Source: an uncultured beta proteobacterium
Lineage (GTDB): Bacteria; Pseudomonadota; Gammaproteobacteria; Burkholderiales; Rhodocyclaceae
DNA length: 11,009 nt
Reading direction: 5' to 3'
NCBI GenBank assembly: GCA_903933395.1
Contig: CAIZKA010000183.1
Coordinates: 1 to 11,009, forward strand
Below, piece by piece: positions 1-5,080 of the stretch; the stretch's first letter is position 1; each line of letters opens with the position of its first letter. The notes below the pieces were generated by a model that was given only the letters and a program-made list of their open reading frames with translations, was not told the DNA's origin and did no database searches. Position numbers and translations under genes: made by a program.

Positions 1-176
1 CCGGACGCGATGCGGCGATGCTGATCGTGTTTGGCGCGCTGCCGCCGGCGGTACTCAACTACATTTTCGCCGAGCGCTACCACCAGGAGCCGGAGAAGGT
101 AGCTTCCATCGTGCTGATCGGCAACATGGCGTCGTTGCTGATAATTCCCCTGATATTGGCCTGGGTTCTGAAGTGA
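1..176 (+). CDS. AEC-family (auxin efflux carrier-type) transporter, C-terminal end, partial
   Basis: Only the last 57 residues are present, read in the frame starting at base 3 and ending at TGA 174-176. The visible part has the layout of the last two membrane segments of AEC permeases: a hydrophobic helix ending in ALPPAVLNYIFAERY, a short charged loop (HQEPEKV), then a final hydrophobic helix ending in AWVLK. The PPAVLNY...AERY motif followed by a VASIVL-type helix is characteristic of this family's C-terminus. AEC proteins are inner-membrane exporters or uniporters of small organic anions (malate, malonate and auxin in characterised cases), but the substrate cannot be told here. The gene begins outside the window. 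About 100 bases and a promoter separate it from the next gene, so it is probably a separate transcription unit. Confidence 0.75.
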   Translation, partial: GRDAAMLIVFGALPPAVLNYIFAERYHQEPEKVASIVLIGNMASLLIIPLILAWVLK

Positions 177-188
177 GACGTGTGCCAG

Positions 189-211
189 CCTGATTGTCTG
201 CTCACATCAGG
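189..211 (+). terminator. weak stem-loop after the AEC gene
   Basis: CCTGAT (189-194) and ATCAGG (206-211) form a 6-bp stem with an 11-base loop, 12 bases after the AEC stop codon. No T-tract follows, so it is at best a weak or Rho-assisted terminator. It could be chance. Confidence 0.2.
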
Positions 212-220
212 AAACCCCGA

Positions 221-249
221 TTGACTGACTATGTCAGAGCAGGGATACT
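221..249 (+). promoter_or_regulatory. putative sigma70 promoter of the HD-kinase-enolase unit
   Basis: TTGACT (221-226) matches the -35 consensus in five of six bases. A 17-base spacer separates it from GATACT (244-249), four of six for the -10 box. Transcription would begin near 256, which gives a short leader before the HD-domain gene. This is the only good promoter pattern I see before the three-gene unit. Confidence 0.45.
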
Positions 250-279
250 TATGCACTCGTGCCGGAATCCTGAACCAGA

Positions 280-1287
280 TTGTTGAGGAATAACGCCCTG
301 GACTCCCCGTTTCAGCCGCACAGCGGCATCTCGCAACTGAATTCCACCCTGTTCGACATCAACCAGAGTGATGTCACGGGCACCGTCAACATGGCCAGCC
401 CCGGCGCGGTGGCGGATGCGATTTGCACGGTTCTGGCGCGCCGCTATACGGATTTCGACGAAGTCATCGTGCGCGACGGCTTCATCGACCTTGAGGATAT
501 CTTCTGGGGCCGCTATCCCGGCTTTTTACCCTGCGACACGCCCTACCACGACTTGCGCCATTCGATGAGCACGGCGCTGGCCATGATGCGCATGGTCGAC
601 GGCTACGAGGCGGTGCATGGCGGTGACGGCCCCGCGCTGGGGGCCGAACTGGCGACGCTGGGCGTGCTGCTGGCCCTGTTCCACGATGTCGGCTTCATCC
701 GCCGCCTGTCCGAAGCAGGCATAAATGGAGCCTGCCTGATTCGCGAGCACGAACAGCGCAGCGTGGATTTCATGCGCGGCTATCTCGCCGAAGGGCCGCT
801 TGCGCGTTTTGCCGCACTCGCCGAACTGATCCACACCACGAATTTCGCCAAGTGCGCCTGTGAAATTTTCGAGGGCCTGACGCTGCAACTCGTCGAACTG
901 GGCAAGATGCTCGGCACCTCGGACCTGATCAGCCAGATCTCGGGCCGCTATTACCTCGAGCGCTGCCGGCTTTTCCTCTTCCAGGAATTCGTCGACGCCG
1001 GGGCCGATCGCATGGTCTCGCCCGCAGGCGAGACGGTGATCCTGTATGCCACGCCGGAAGACCTGCTGCGCAAGACGCCGGGTTTCTACGACCATCTGGT
1101 CAAGCCCCGCATCGAAGGCGAGTTCAGCCACGCCTACCGCTACATTGCGGACCACTTCGGCGGCGACGATCCGTATGCGCGTGCGATGCAGCGCAACCTC
1201 GATTTTCTGCGCGACATGATCAAGCGCAACGACTTCTCGGCACTGCATCGCAACCCGATGCCATTGATGCCCTTGCCGGCCGAGTGA
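280..1287 (+). CDS. HD-domain metal-dependent phosphohydrolase (phosphodiesterase-like)
   Basis: The protein is about 330 residues and soluble, with no signal peptide or membrane segment. Numbered from TTG 280, the metal-site pattern of the HD superfamily is visible: H90 and H94 in CDTPYHDLRHS, the H135-D136 doublet in LALFHDVGF, H157 in REHEQRS, H185 in ELIHTTNF, and D215 in LGTSDLIS. The PYH..xxH opening followed by an HDVGF doublet resembles class I cyclic-nucleotide phosphodiesterases more than HD-GYP proteins, and there is no GYP motif. Known members hydrolyse phosphomonoesters or diesters, or act as di-iron oxygenases; the substrate is unknown. It is first in a run with a kinase and an enolase homologue, whose start lies one base after its stop. 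The start is unsettled. TTG 280 is the outer limit (an in-frame TGA sits at 271), but the only good ribosome site, GAGGAA at 285-290, lies 7 bases before CTG 298. The first in-frame ATG is at 391 without a clear site. Confidence 0.8.
   Translation: MLRNNALDSPFQPHSGISQLNSTLFDINQSDVTGTVNMASPGAVADAICTVLARRYTDFDEVIVRDGFIDLEDIFWGRYPGFLPCDTPYHDLRHSMSTALAMMRMVDGYEAVHGGDGPALGAELATLGVLLALFHDVGFIRRLSEAGINGACLIREHEQRSVDFMRGYLAEGPLARFAALAELIHTTNFAKCACEIFEGLTLQLVELGKMLGTSDLISQISGRYYLERCRLFLFQEFVDAGADRMVSPAGETVILYATPEDLLRKTPGFYDHLVKPRIEGEFSHAYRYIADHFGGDDPYARAMQRNLDFLRDMIKRNDFSALHRNPMPLMPLPAE
285..290 (+). promoter_or_regulatory. ribosome binding site that points to a CTG start
   Basis: GAGGAA lies 7 bases upstream of CTG 298-300, ideal spacing. 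It falls downstream of the TTG candidates at 280 and 283, so it cannot serve them. If used, it removes six residues from the longest reading of the HD-domain protein. Confidence 0.4.
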
Positions 1288-1288
1288 G

Positions 1289-2305
1289 TTGACGGGAGTT
1301 TCCGCCCCGGTCCCCGCGGACTTGTTGGGCGCCCTGTCGAGGGCGGGGCTCATCGACAATCCCGAAAGCGCGCGCTGCGAGGCCCTGAGCGGAGGCGTCT
1401 CGTCCGACATCTGGAAAATCACCACGCCGCGGCAGACGTTTTGCGTCAAGCGCGCCCTGGCGAAGCTCAAGGTCGCGGCCGACTGGAGCGCCCCGGTCGA
1501 GCGCAATCGCTACGAAGTCGCCTGGATTCGCATCGCCGGCCGCATCGTTCCCGGCGCGGCGCCCGAAATCCTGTACCAGGATGATGCCGGGATGTTTTGC
1601 GCCATGACTTATCTCGGTCCGGACGACCATCGCCTGTGGAAGAGCGAACTGCGCGACGGCCGTGCCATTGCGGCGGACGCTGACGAAGTCGGTCGCCGCC
1701 TGGGCCGCATCCACGCCGCCACGGCGAACAACCCTCAAGTCGCCGCGCAGTTCCCGCGTCACGACATCTTTCATGCCATCCGCCTCGAACCCTATCTCGA
1801 AGCCACGGCCGCGGCCCACCCGGATTTGCGCGAGGTGCTGTTCGGCCTCAGCCGGCGCACCGGCGCCACGCACCTGGCGATGATCCATGGCGACGTCAGC
1901 CCGAAGAACATCCTGCTCGGCCCGGACGGCCCGGTGTTTCTGGACGCCGAGTGCGCCTGCATCGGCGACCCTGCCTTCGACCTGGCCTTCTGCCTCAATC
2001 ACATGCTGCTCAAATGTCTGTGGAATCCGGCAGCCCGCGAGGGCTTTCACGCCTGTTTCGAGGCCATGACGCAAGCCTATCTGGCCGAAGCGAACTGGGA
2101 GCCTTCAGGCGCCGTCGAGCAGCGCGCTGCGAGCCTCCTGCCTGGCCTGTTCCTCGCCCGCGTCGACGGCAAGTCTCCGGTCGAGTACATTCAAGGCGAA
2201 GCGGATCGCGCAAGCGTTCGGCGCTGTGCACGGGCCCTGCTTGTCGCGCCTCCGTCGCGTCTGGCGGAAGTGCTGGCGGCCTGGAAAAAGGAATTGAACG
2301 CATGA
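1289..2305 (+). CDS. APH/choline-kinase-fold small-molecule phosphotransferase
   Basis: This is a 338-residue soluble kinase of the aminoglycoside phosphotransferase/choline kinase family, which transfers the ATP gamma-phosphate to a small hydroxylated metabolite. Visible landmarks are a glycine-rich loop (LSGGVSSDIWK, residues 33-43), the ATP-anchoring K54 in FCVKRA, a likely helix-C E76, the Brenner catalytic loop HGDVSPKNIL (200-209, catalytic D202 and N207), and a metal-binding LDAEC (D219, E221) followed by GDPAFDLAF (226-234). All key residues look intact, so activity is expected. Antibiotic resistance is not implied; most genomic members are metabolic kinases. The start is TTG 1289, one base after the stop of the HD-domain gene. 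An in-frame TGA at 1265 leaves little room upstream, and a later TTG at 1322 or 1325 is possible. The downstream partner is an enolase homologue, so the product may be a phosphorylated acid that the enolase-like protein handles. The substrate is unknown. Confidence 0.8.
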   Translation: MTGVSAPVPADLLGALSRAGLIDNPESARCEALSGGVSSDIWKITTPRQTFCVKRALAKLKVAADWSAPVERNRYEVAWIRIAGRIVPGAAPEILYQDDAGMFCAMTYLGPDDHRLWKSELRDGRAIAADADEVGRRLGRIHAATANNPQVAAQFPRHDIFHAIRLEPYLEATAAAHPDLREVLFGLSRRTGATHLAMIHGDVSPKNILLGPDGPVFLDAECACIGDPAFDLAFCLNHMLLKCLWNPAAREGFHACFEAMTQAYLAEANWEPSGAVEQRAASLLPGLFLARVDGKSPVEYIQGEADRASVRRCARALLVAPPSRLAEVLAAWKKELNA

Positions 2306-2307
2306 GC

Positions 2308-2415
2308 GCTCCGCACGGCCGCCCGAAGGGGCGCCAGTCATCACGTGGAGCCGCGAAGCGGCGAACCATTGTCACCCCCTTCCTTGGGAAGGGGGTTGGG
2401 GGGAGGGTAATCCAG
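2308..2415 (+). repeat. palindromic REP-like insert between kinase and enolase genes
   Basis: The linker holds three hairpins in tandem: CGCCC-GAAG-GGGCG (2320-2333), GCCGC-GAA-GCGGC (2350-2362) and CCCCCTTCC-TTG-GGAAGGGGG (2375-2395). The sequence TGAGC occurs on both sides (2303-2307 and 2416-2420), as if a short target had been duplicated. C-rich/G-rich palindromes of this kind are often dispersed in betaproteobacterial genomes. That this is a copy of such a family is inference, since only one copy is in the window. Confidence 0.4.
2386..2407 (+). promoter_or_regulatory. G-quadruplex motif overlapping the enolase ribosome binding site
   Basis: Four G runs (2386-2388, 2391-2395, 2398-2403, 2405-2407) are separated by loops of 2, 2 and 1 bases, a canonical strong quadruplex pattern on the coding strand. 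The last two runs, GGGGGGAGGG, are also the Shine-Dalgarno of the enolase gene, 7 bases before GTG 2415. The first two runs can instead pair in the 2375-2395 hairpin, leaving the ribosome site open, so two competing folds are possible. Confidence 0.45.
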
Positions 2416-3707
2416 TGAGCAGTCTGATCAAGTCGGTTCGCGGGCGCCGTGTCTGGGATTCCCGCGGCCGGCCCACCGTGGAAACCGAAATCACGCTGGC
2501 CGACGGCAGGAGCGGTCGCGCCATCGCTCCGGCCGGCGCCTCCACCGGCAGTGCCGAGGCGGTCGACCGGCGCGACGGCGGCGCGGCCTTCGGCGGTTAC
2601 GACGTGCAGGGCGCGCTGGCTGCGGTCAATGGCGAGATCGCGGACTTGCTGGCGGGGCGCGAGGTCAGCGACCAGGCCGCGCTGGACGCCGCGCTGGTCG
2701 CGCTAGACGGCACGCCGAACAAGGCACGCCTCGGCGGCAATGCCATTGTCGCCACCTCGATGGCCATCGCCCATGCCGCCGCCGCGGCGCAGGGCCTGCC
2801 GCTGTGGCGTTACCTCGGCGCCGGGCGCGACGAGTTTTTCCTGCCGCTGCCCGAAGTGCAGATCTTCGGCGGTGGCGCCCATGCCGGCCGTCGCGTGGAT
2901 GTGCAGGACTTCATGGTCATCGCGGTGGGCGCGGCCGATTACGTGCAGGCGCTGGAATGGACCGCCGAGGTCTACCGTGCCGCCGGGGTGCTGATGAATG
3001 AAGCCGGATTGCTCGCCGGCGTCGCCGACGAGGGCGGCTGGTGGCCGGCCTTCGACAGCAATGAAGCGGCACTGGATTTCCTGCTGCGCGCGATAGAGCG
3101 CGCCGGCTACACACCGGGCCAGGACGTGGCGATCTCGCTCGACATCGCCGCCACCGACTTCGGTCGCAAGGGCGAATACACCCTGGCGCGCGACGGACGG
3201 CGCATCGATTCGGATGGGCTTGCGGAAATGCTGCTGGGCTGGTTGGCGCGCTATCCCGTCGTCGCCATCGAAGACCCCCTGGCGGAAGACGATGCCGAGG
3301 GCCTGCGCAAATTCACCGCCGCCGCCGGCGCCGGGGTCGAAGTCGTCGCCGACGATTTCATCTGCACCAATGCCGGCCGCATCGCCGCCGCGGCCGGGCA
3401 GGGCGCCTGCAACACCGCGCTGATCAAGCCCAACCAGGCCGGCACGCTGTCCGAAACCCGCGCGGCACTGGAGGCCGCGCGCGCTGCCGGGTGGGAGAGC
3501 ATCGTCTCGGCGCGCTCGGGGGAAAGCGAGGACGTGACGATCGTCCATCTTGCCGTGGGCTGGGGCGCGAAGCAGCTCAAGGTCGGCTCCTTCGCCCGCT
3601 CCGAGCGCATGGCCAAGTGGAACGAAGGGCTGCGCCTGGCCGAAGCGCTGGGCCAGGCCGGCGGACGTTTGCCGCCGCGGGCCAGCTTTCCCTGGGGATG
3701 CGGCTGA
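2415..3707 (+). CDS. enolase-superfamily paralogue with altered active site
   Basis: The protein is 430 residues, the length of a bacterial enolase, and colinear with it throughout: WDSRGRPTVE (14-23), mobile loop APAGASTGS (38-46), ADEGG (204-208), SLDIAAT (241-247), AIEDPL (284-289), VADDF (311-315), LIKPNQ (336-341), ARSGESED (366-373), QLKVGS (387-392). Expected metal ligands D243, E286 and D313/D314, and K338, E206, R367, S368 and K389, are kept. Three positions are not. The His of SHRSGE is A366, the catalytic Glu of QEF is D165, and the Glu of GGEHA is A155 (its neighbour H156 remains). These changes argue against ordinary 2-phosphoglycerate dehydration and for a related substrate, as in enolase-like carboxyphosphonoenolpyruvate synthases; no phosphonate genes are seen here. 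The start is GTG 2415 behind GGGGGGAGGG. It is probably the last gene of the HD-kinase-enolase unit. A low-activity second enolase cannot be excluded. Confidence 0.85.
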   Translation: MSSLIKSVRGRRVWDSRGRPTVETEITLADGRSGRAIAPAGASTGSAEAVDRRDGGAAFGGYDVQGALAAVNGEIADLLAGREVSDQAALDAALVALDGTPNKARLGGNAIVATSMAIAHAAAAAQGLPLWRYLGAGRDEFFLPLPEVQIFGGGAHAGRRVDVQDFMVIAVGAADYVQALEWTAEVYRAAGVLMNEAGLLAGVADEGGWWPAFDSNEAALDFLLRAIERAGYTPGQDVAISLDIAATDFGRKGEYTLARDGRRIDSDGLAEMLLGWLARYPVVAIEDPLAEDDAEGLRKFTAAAGAGVEVVADDFICTNAGRIAAAAGQGACNTALIKPNQAGTLSETRAALEAARAAGWESIVSARSGESEDVTIVHLAVGWGAKQLKVGSFARSERMAKWNEGLRLAEALGQAGGRLPPRASFPWGCG

Positions 3708-3727
3708 TCTGTTCGCAAGCTGGCAAG

Positions 3728-3751
3728 ATATATTAGAGAAAACTAATATAT
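3728..3751. promoter_or_regulatory. perfect inverted repeat, likely repressor operator
   Basis: ATATATTAG (3728-3736) and CTAATATAT (3743-3751) are exact reverse complements separated by AGAAAA. This AT-rich island stands out in GC-rich surroundings and covers the spacer and part of the -10 box of the DUF302 promoter. The position suggests repression by steric block. AT-rich palindromes of this size suit ArsR/SmtB-type repressors (including sulfide-sensing BigR/SqrR-like ones), but no regulator gene is in the window and the family is a guess. Confidence 0.6.
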
Positions 3752-3754
3752 AAT
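3749..3754 (+). promoter_or_regulatory. consensus -10 box of the DUF302 gene
   Basis: TATAAT at 3749-3754 is a perfect sigma70 -10 hexamer overlapping the right arm of the inverted repeat. No good -35 box is found at 16-18 bases upstream (AT-rich AGATAT region). Transcription would start near 3761, giving a leader of about 70 bases. Confidence 0.55.
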
Positions 3755-3767
3755 CTCGAAATTACCC

Positions 3768-3833
3768 ATGAACAGCAAAGAGCAGCAAACTTTCAGCGAG
3801 ATTTATCCTGCATTCAACGGAGAAACAGCATGA
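3768..3833 (+). other. possible 21-residue leader ORF overlapping the DUF302 start
   Basis: ATG 3768 opens a 21-codon frame whose TGA (3831-3833) overlaps the DUF302 ATG at 3830 (ATGA). The peptide (MNSKEQQTFSEIYPAF...) has no recognisable motif. No ribosome site precedes it and the predicted transcript starts only about 7 bases before its ATG, so translation would be near-leaderless. It may be chance. Confidence 0.2.
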
Positions 3834-4219
3834 CCACCATCAACTTCAAACGCGAGATCGCCGATTCCTTCGATAACGCCATCGAGCGCATCATCAAGGC
3901 GCTGGGCGCCGAGGGTTTCGGCATCCTGACGCGCATCGACATGCACAGCAAGATCAAGGAAAAGACCGGCAAGGACATCGTGCCGACCGTGATCCTCGGT
4001 GCCTGCAATCCGAACCTGGCCTACGAGGCCTACACCGCCAACAGCGATGTGGCGAGCCTGCTGCCGTGCAATGCGGTGGTGCGCGAAATCGCGCCGGGAA
4101 AGGTTTCGCTGGAACTCGCCGCGCCCTCCGGCATGATGCAGATCCTCGGCGATGCCAATCTGACCAGGCTGGCGCTCGAAGCCGATGTCCTGATCCGGCG
4201 CGCGCTGGACAAGGCCTGA
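3830..4219 (+). CDS. DUF302 domain protein
   Basis: This 129-residue cytosolic protein is essentially one DUF302 domain. Family signatures are GACNPNLAYEA (57-67) and LLPCNAVVRE (77-86), with two cysteines, C59 and C80, and an alternating strand-helix pattern. Structures of DUF302 members show a small alpha/beta dimer. The biochemical role is unknown; members often sit near sulfur or thiol-redox genes, which is context knowledge and not visible here. The start ATG 3830 has GGAG at 3819-3822 seven bases upstream. The gene has its own promoter with an inverted repeat across it, so it is probably monocistronic and repressed until an inducer appears. The upstream enolase gene ends 122 bases before it, so it is unlikely to belong to that unit. 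Confidence 0.85.
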   Translation: MTTINFKREIADSFDNAIERIIKALGAEGFGILTRIDMHSKIKEKTGKDIVPTVILGACNPNLAYEAYTANSDVASLLPCNAVVREIAPGKVSLELAAPSGMMQILGDANLTRLALEADVLIRRALDKA

Positions 4220-4237
4220 CGCAGGAATCCGGTGCGG

Positions 4238-4255
4238 CGGCGGCTTCAGCCGCCG
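4238..4255 (+). terminator. stem-loop after the DUF302 gene
   Basis: CGGCGGC (4238-4244) and GCCGCCG (4249-4255) form a 7-bp GC stem with a TTCA loop, 18 bases after the DUF302 stop. No T-tract follows, so termination may be partial. Confidence 0.4.
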
Positions 4256-4388
4256 TGTCGCCGGCGCCGACTCTCGAGGCGGGCCGATGAGGTGGCGCTG
4301 ATCAGCGCCCGGGAAGCGGTGGTCTGACGGCGGGGCTGGATGTCTTTGTCATCGAGCCATTGCCGACGCCTTGTGGCGGGCAGCGAGT
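4256..4388. other. non-coding stretch between convergent genes
   Basis: I see no supported gene here. A 16-bp perfect palindrome, GGCGCTGATCAGCGCC, occupies 4294-4309. Reading frames crossing the area have no start site context and no familiar motif. Confidence 0.5.
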
Positions 4389-4415
4389 TGCTGTTTCGGG
4401 TGGGCTGAAACAGCA
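4389..4415. terminator. second, overlapping stem-loop between convergent genes
   Basis: TGCTGTTTC (4389-4397) pairs with GAAACAGCA (4407-4415) over a 9-base loop. Its right arm shares two bases with the larger hairpin at 4414-4448, so only one can form fully at a time. It may serve as terminator for + strand readthrough from the DUF302 gene. Confidence 0.4.
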
Positions 4416-4448
4416 GCGGCACTTTCCCGCAAGGAGAAAGTGCCGCTG
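4414..4448 (-). terminator. strong stem-loop, likely terminator of the exported-protein gene
   Basis: CAGCGGCACTTTC (4414-4426) and GAAAGTGCCGCTG (4436-4448) form a perfect 13-bp stem with a 9-base loop. It begins 10 bases after the stop codon of the - strand gene. On the - strand it is followed by CTGTTTC, a weak U-rich tail, so it looks like an intrinsic or bidirectional terminator. Confidence 0.65.
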
Positions 4449-4458
4449 TGGGGGGGTG

Positions 4459-4959
4459 TTACTTGGCCAGCTTGATGTTGATCGAGCTTACGCCCATGTT
4501 GAGCGCCACGCCTTCGCCCTTCGACTTGGTGACGATGACTACTTCCTTCATGTTCTGGAAGCTGTTTCCGCCCTTGCTGGCACCAAGCGCGGCACCGGCA
4601 CCGATGCCTTGATAGCTGCCGGGGAAGTCGTCGATATTCTTCAGGAAGTAGATGTTCGCCGTGCCGTGGGCCTCGGTGTAGCCGGCGCCGCCGACCGTCA
4701 CGCCGCTCATGGTGAAGGGATAGTCCTTGCCCTTGAAGTGCAGGACGCCCTTGCCTTCCGCGCCGCCGAAAATCAGGCGCAGCTGTTTCGCGTCGAAGTC
4801 GGCGGTAGCATCCGGGGGGCCTTCCATGGCCTTTTGCCGGGCCTGGGCCTTGGCATCGGCCTTCTGGTTCATGGCGTCGGTCTGCGCAAACGAGGCTTGC
4901 GTGAAGGCCAGCGCGAGGATGGCAAGCAGGGTACGAAAGACGATTGATTTATTGCTCAT
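4459..4959 (-). CDS. exported small protein of unknown function
   Basis: The protein has 166 residues, with a clear Sec signal peptide: MSNKS charged start, hydrophobic core (IVFRTLLAILALAF) and a likely signal peptidase I cut after A25 (ASFA-QT). A short charged, Ala/Lys/Gln-rich stretch (26-45) follows. The rest is a glycine-rich, beta-strand-like domain with IFGGAEGKGVL, SGVTVGGAGY, FLKNIDDFPGSYQG and GEGVALNMG. The arrangement faintly recalls exported DUF1134/EipA-type or lipid-binding glycine-rich domains, but I cannot assign a family. It is expected in the periplasm or associated with the envelope. The start is ATG 4959, with a GGAG about 6 bases upstream. It has its own terminator hairpin and is separated by 121 bases from the RND gene upstream on the same strand, so it may be independent or end that operon. 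Confidence 0.75.
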   Translation of the reverse strand: MSNKSIVFRTLLAILALAFTQASFAQTDAMNQKADAKAQARQKAMEGPPDATADFDAKQLRLIFGGAEGKGVLHFKGKDYPFTMSGVTVGGAGYTEAHGTANIYFLKNIDDFPGSYQGIGAGAALGASKGGNSFQNMKEVVIVTKSKGEGVALNMGVSSINIKLAK

Positions 4960-5059
4960 GCAGTTCTCCAGGAAGTTACAACGAAAAAGTTGCCCGGCTC
5001 GTCAAAGTCCAGGCCCGTCGGGGGCGTAACTTTACCATTTTGTCGCAGCGAACAGGCTT

Positions 5060-5080
5060 CAGCCCGGACGCCTCCGGCTG
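5060..5080 (-). terminator. stem-loop directly after the RND pump gene
   Basis: CAGCC/GGCTG plus GGA/TCC (5060-5068 with 5073-5080, one bulged C) form an 8-bp stem with a CGCC loop immediately after the stop of the - strand pump gene. No clear U-tract follows, so it is a weak terminator candidate. Confidence 0.35.

Larger units (their letters stand above)
2302..2418 (+). other. possible 38-codon bridging ORF between kinase and enolase genes
   Basis: ATG 2302 overlaps the kinase stop (ATGA) and the ORF ends with a TGA at 2416-2418 inside the enolase start (GTGA). It would therefore couple translation of the two flanking genes. The peptide is basic (many Arg, Lys, Gly), resembles no family I know, and is encoded by palindromic repeat-like DNA. 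It is more likely a ribosome relay or an accident of an insertion than a functional protein. Confidence 0.25.

Noticed and set aside
251..286. 11-codon upstream ORF before the HD-domain gene
   Set aside because: Its ATG lies before the predicted transcription start and it has no ribosome site.
526..1506. 326-codon - strand frame over the HD-domain gene
   Set aside because: The + strand HD motifs and operon context are convincing, while the - strand product has no recognisable domain.
1289..2305. Antibiotic resistance reading of the APH-family gene
   Set aside because: The fold is shared by many metabolic kinases and the gene sits in a metabolic unit with no mobile-element context.
4360..4947. 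195-codon + strand frame opposite the exported-protein gene
   Set aside because: Antisense shadow. The - strand frame has a signal peptide, ribosome site and terminator; this one crosses the terminator hairpin and has no motif.
4973..5032. AAGTTAC and GTAACTT inverted pair upstream of the exported-protein gene
   Set aside because: Seven-base arms 46 bases apart are easily chance, and no promoter boxes line up convincingly.
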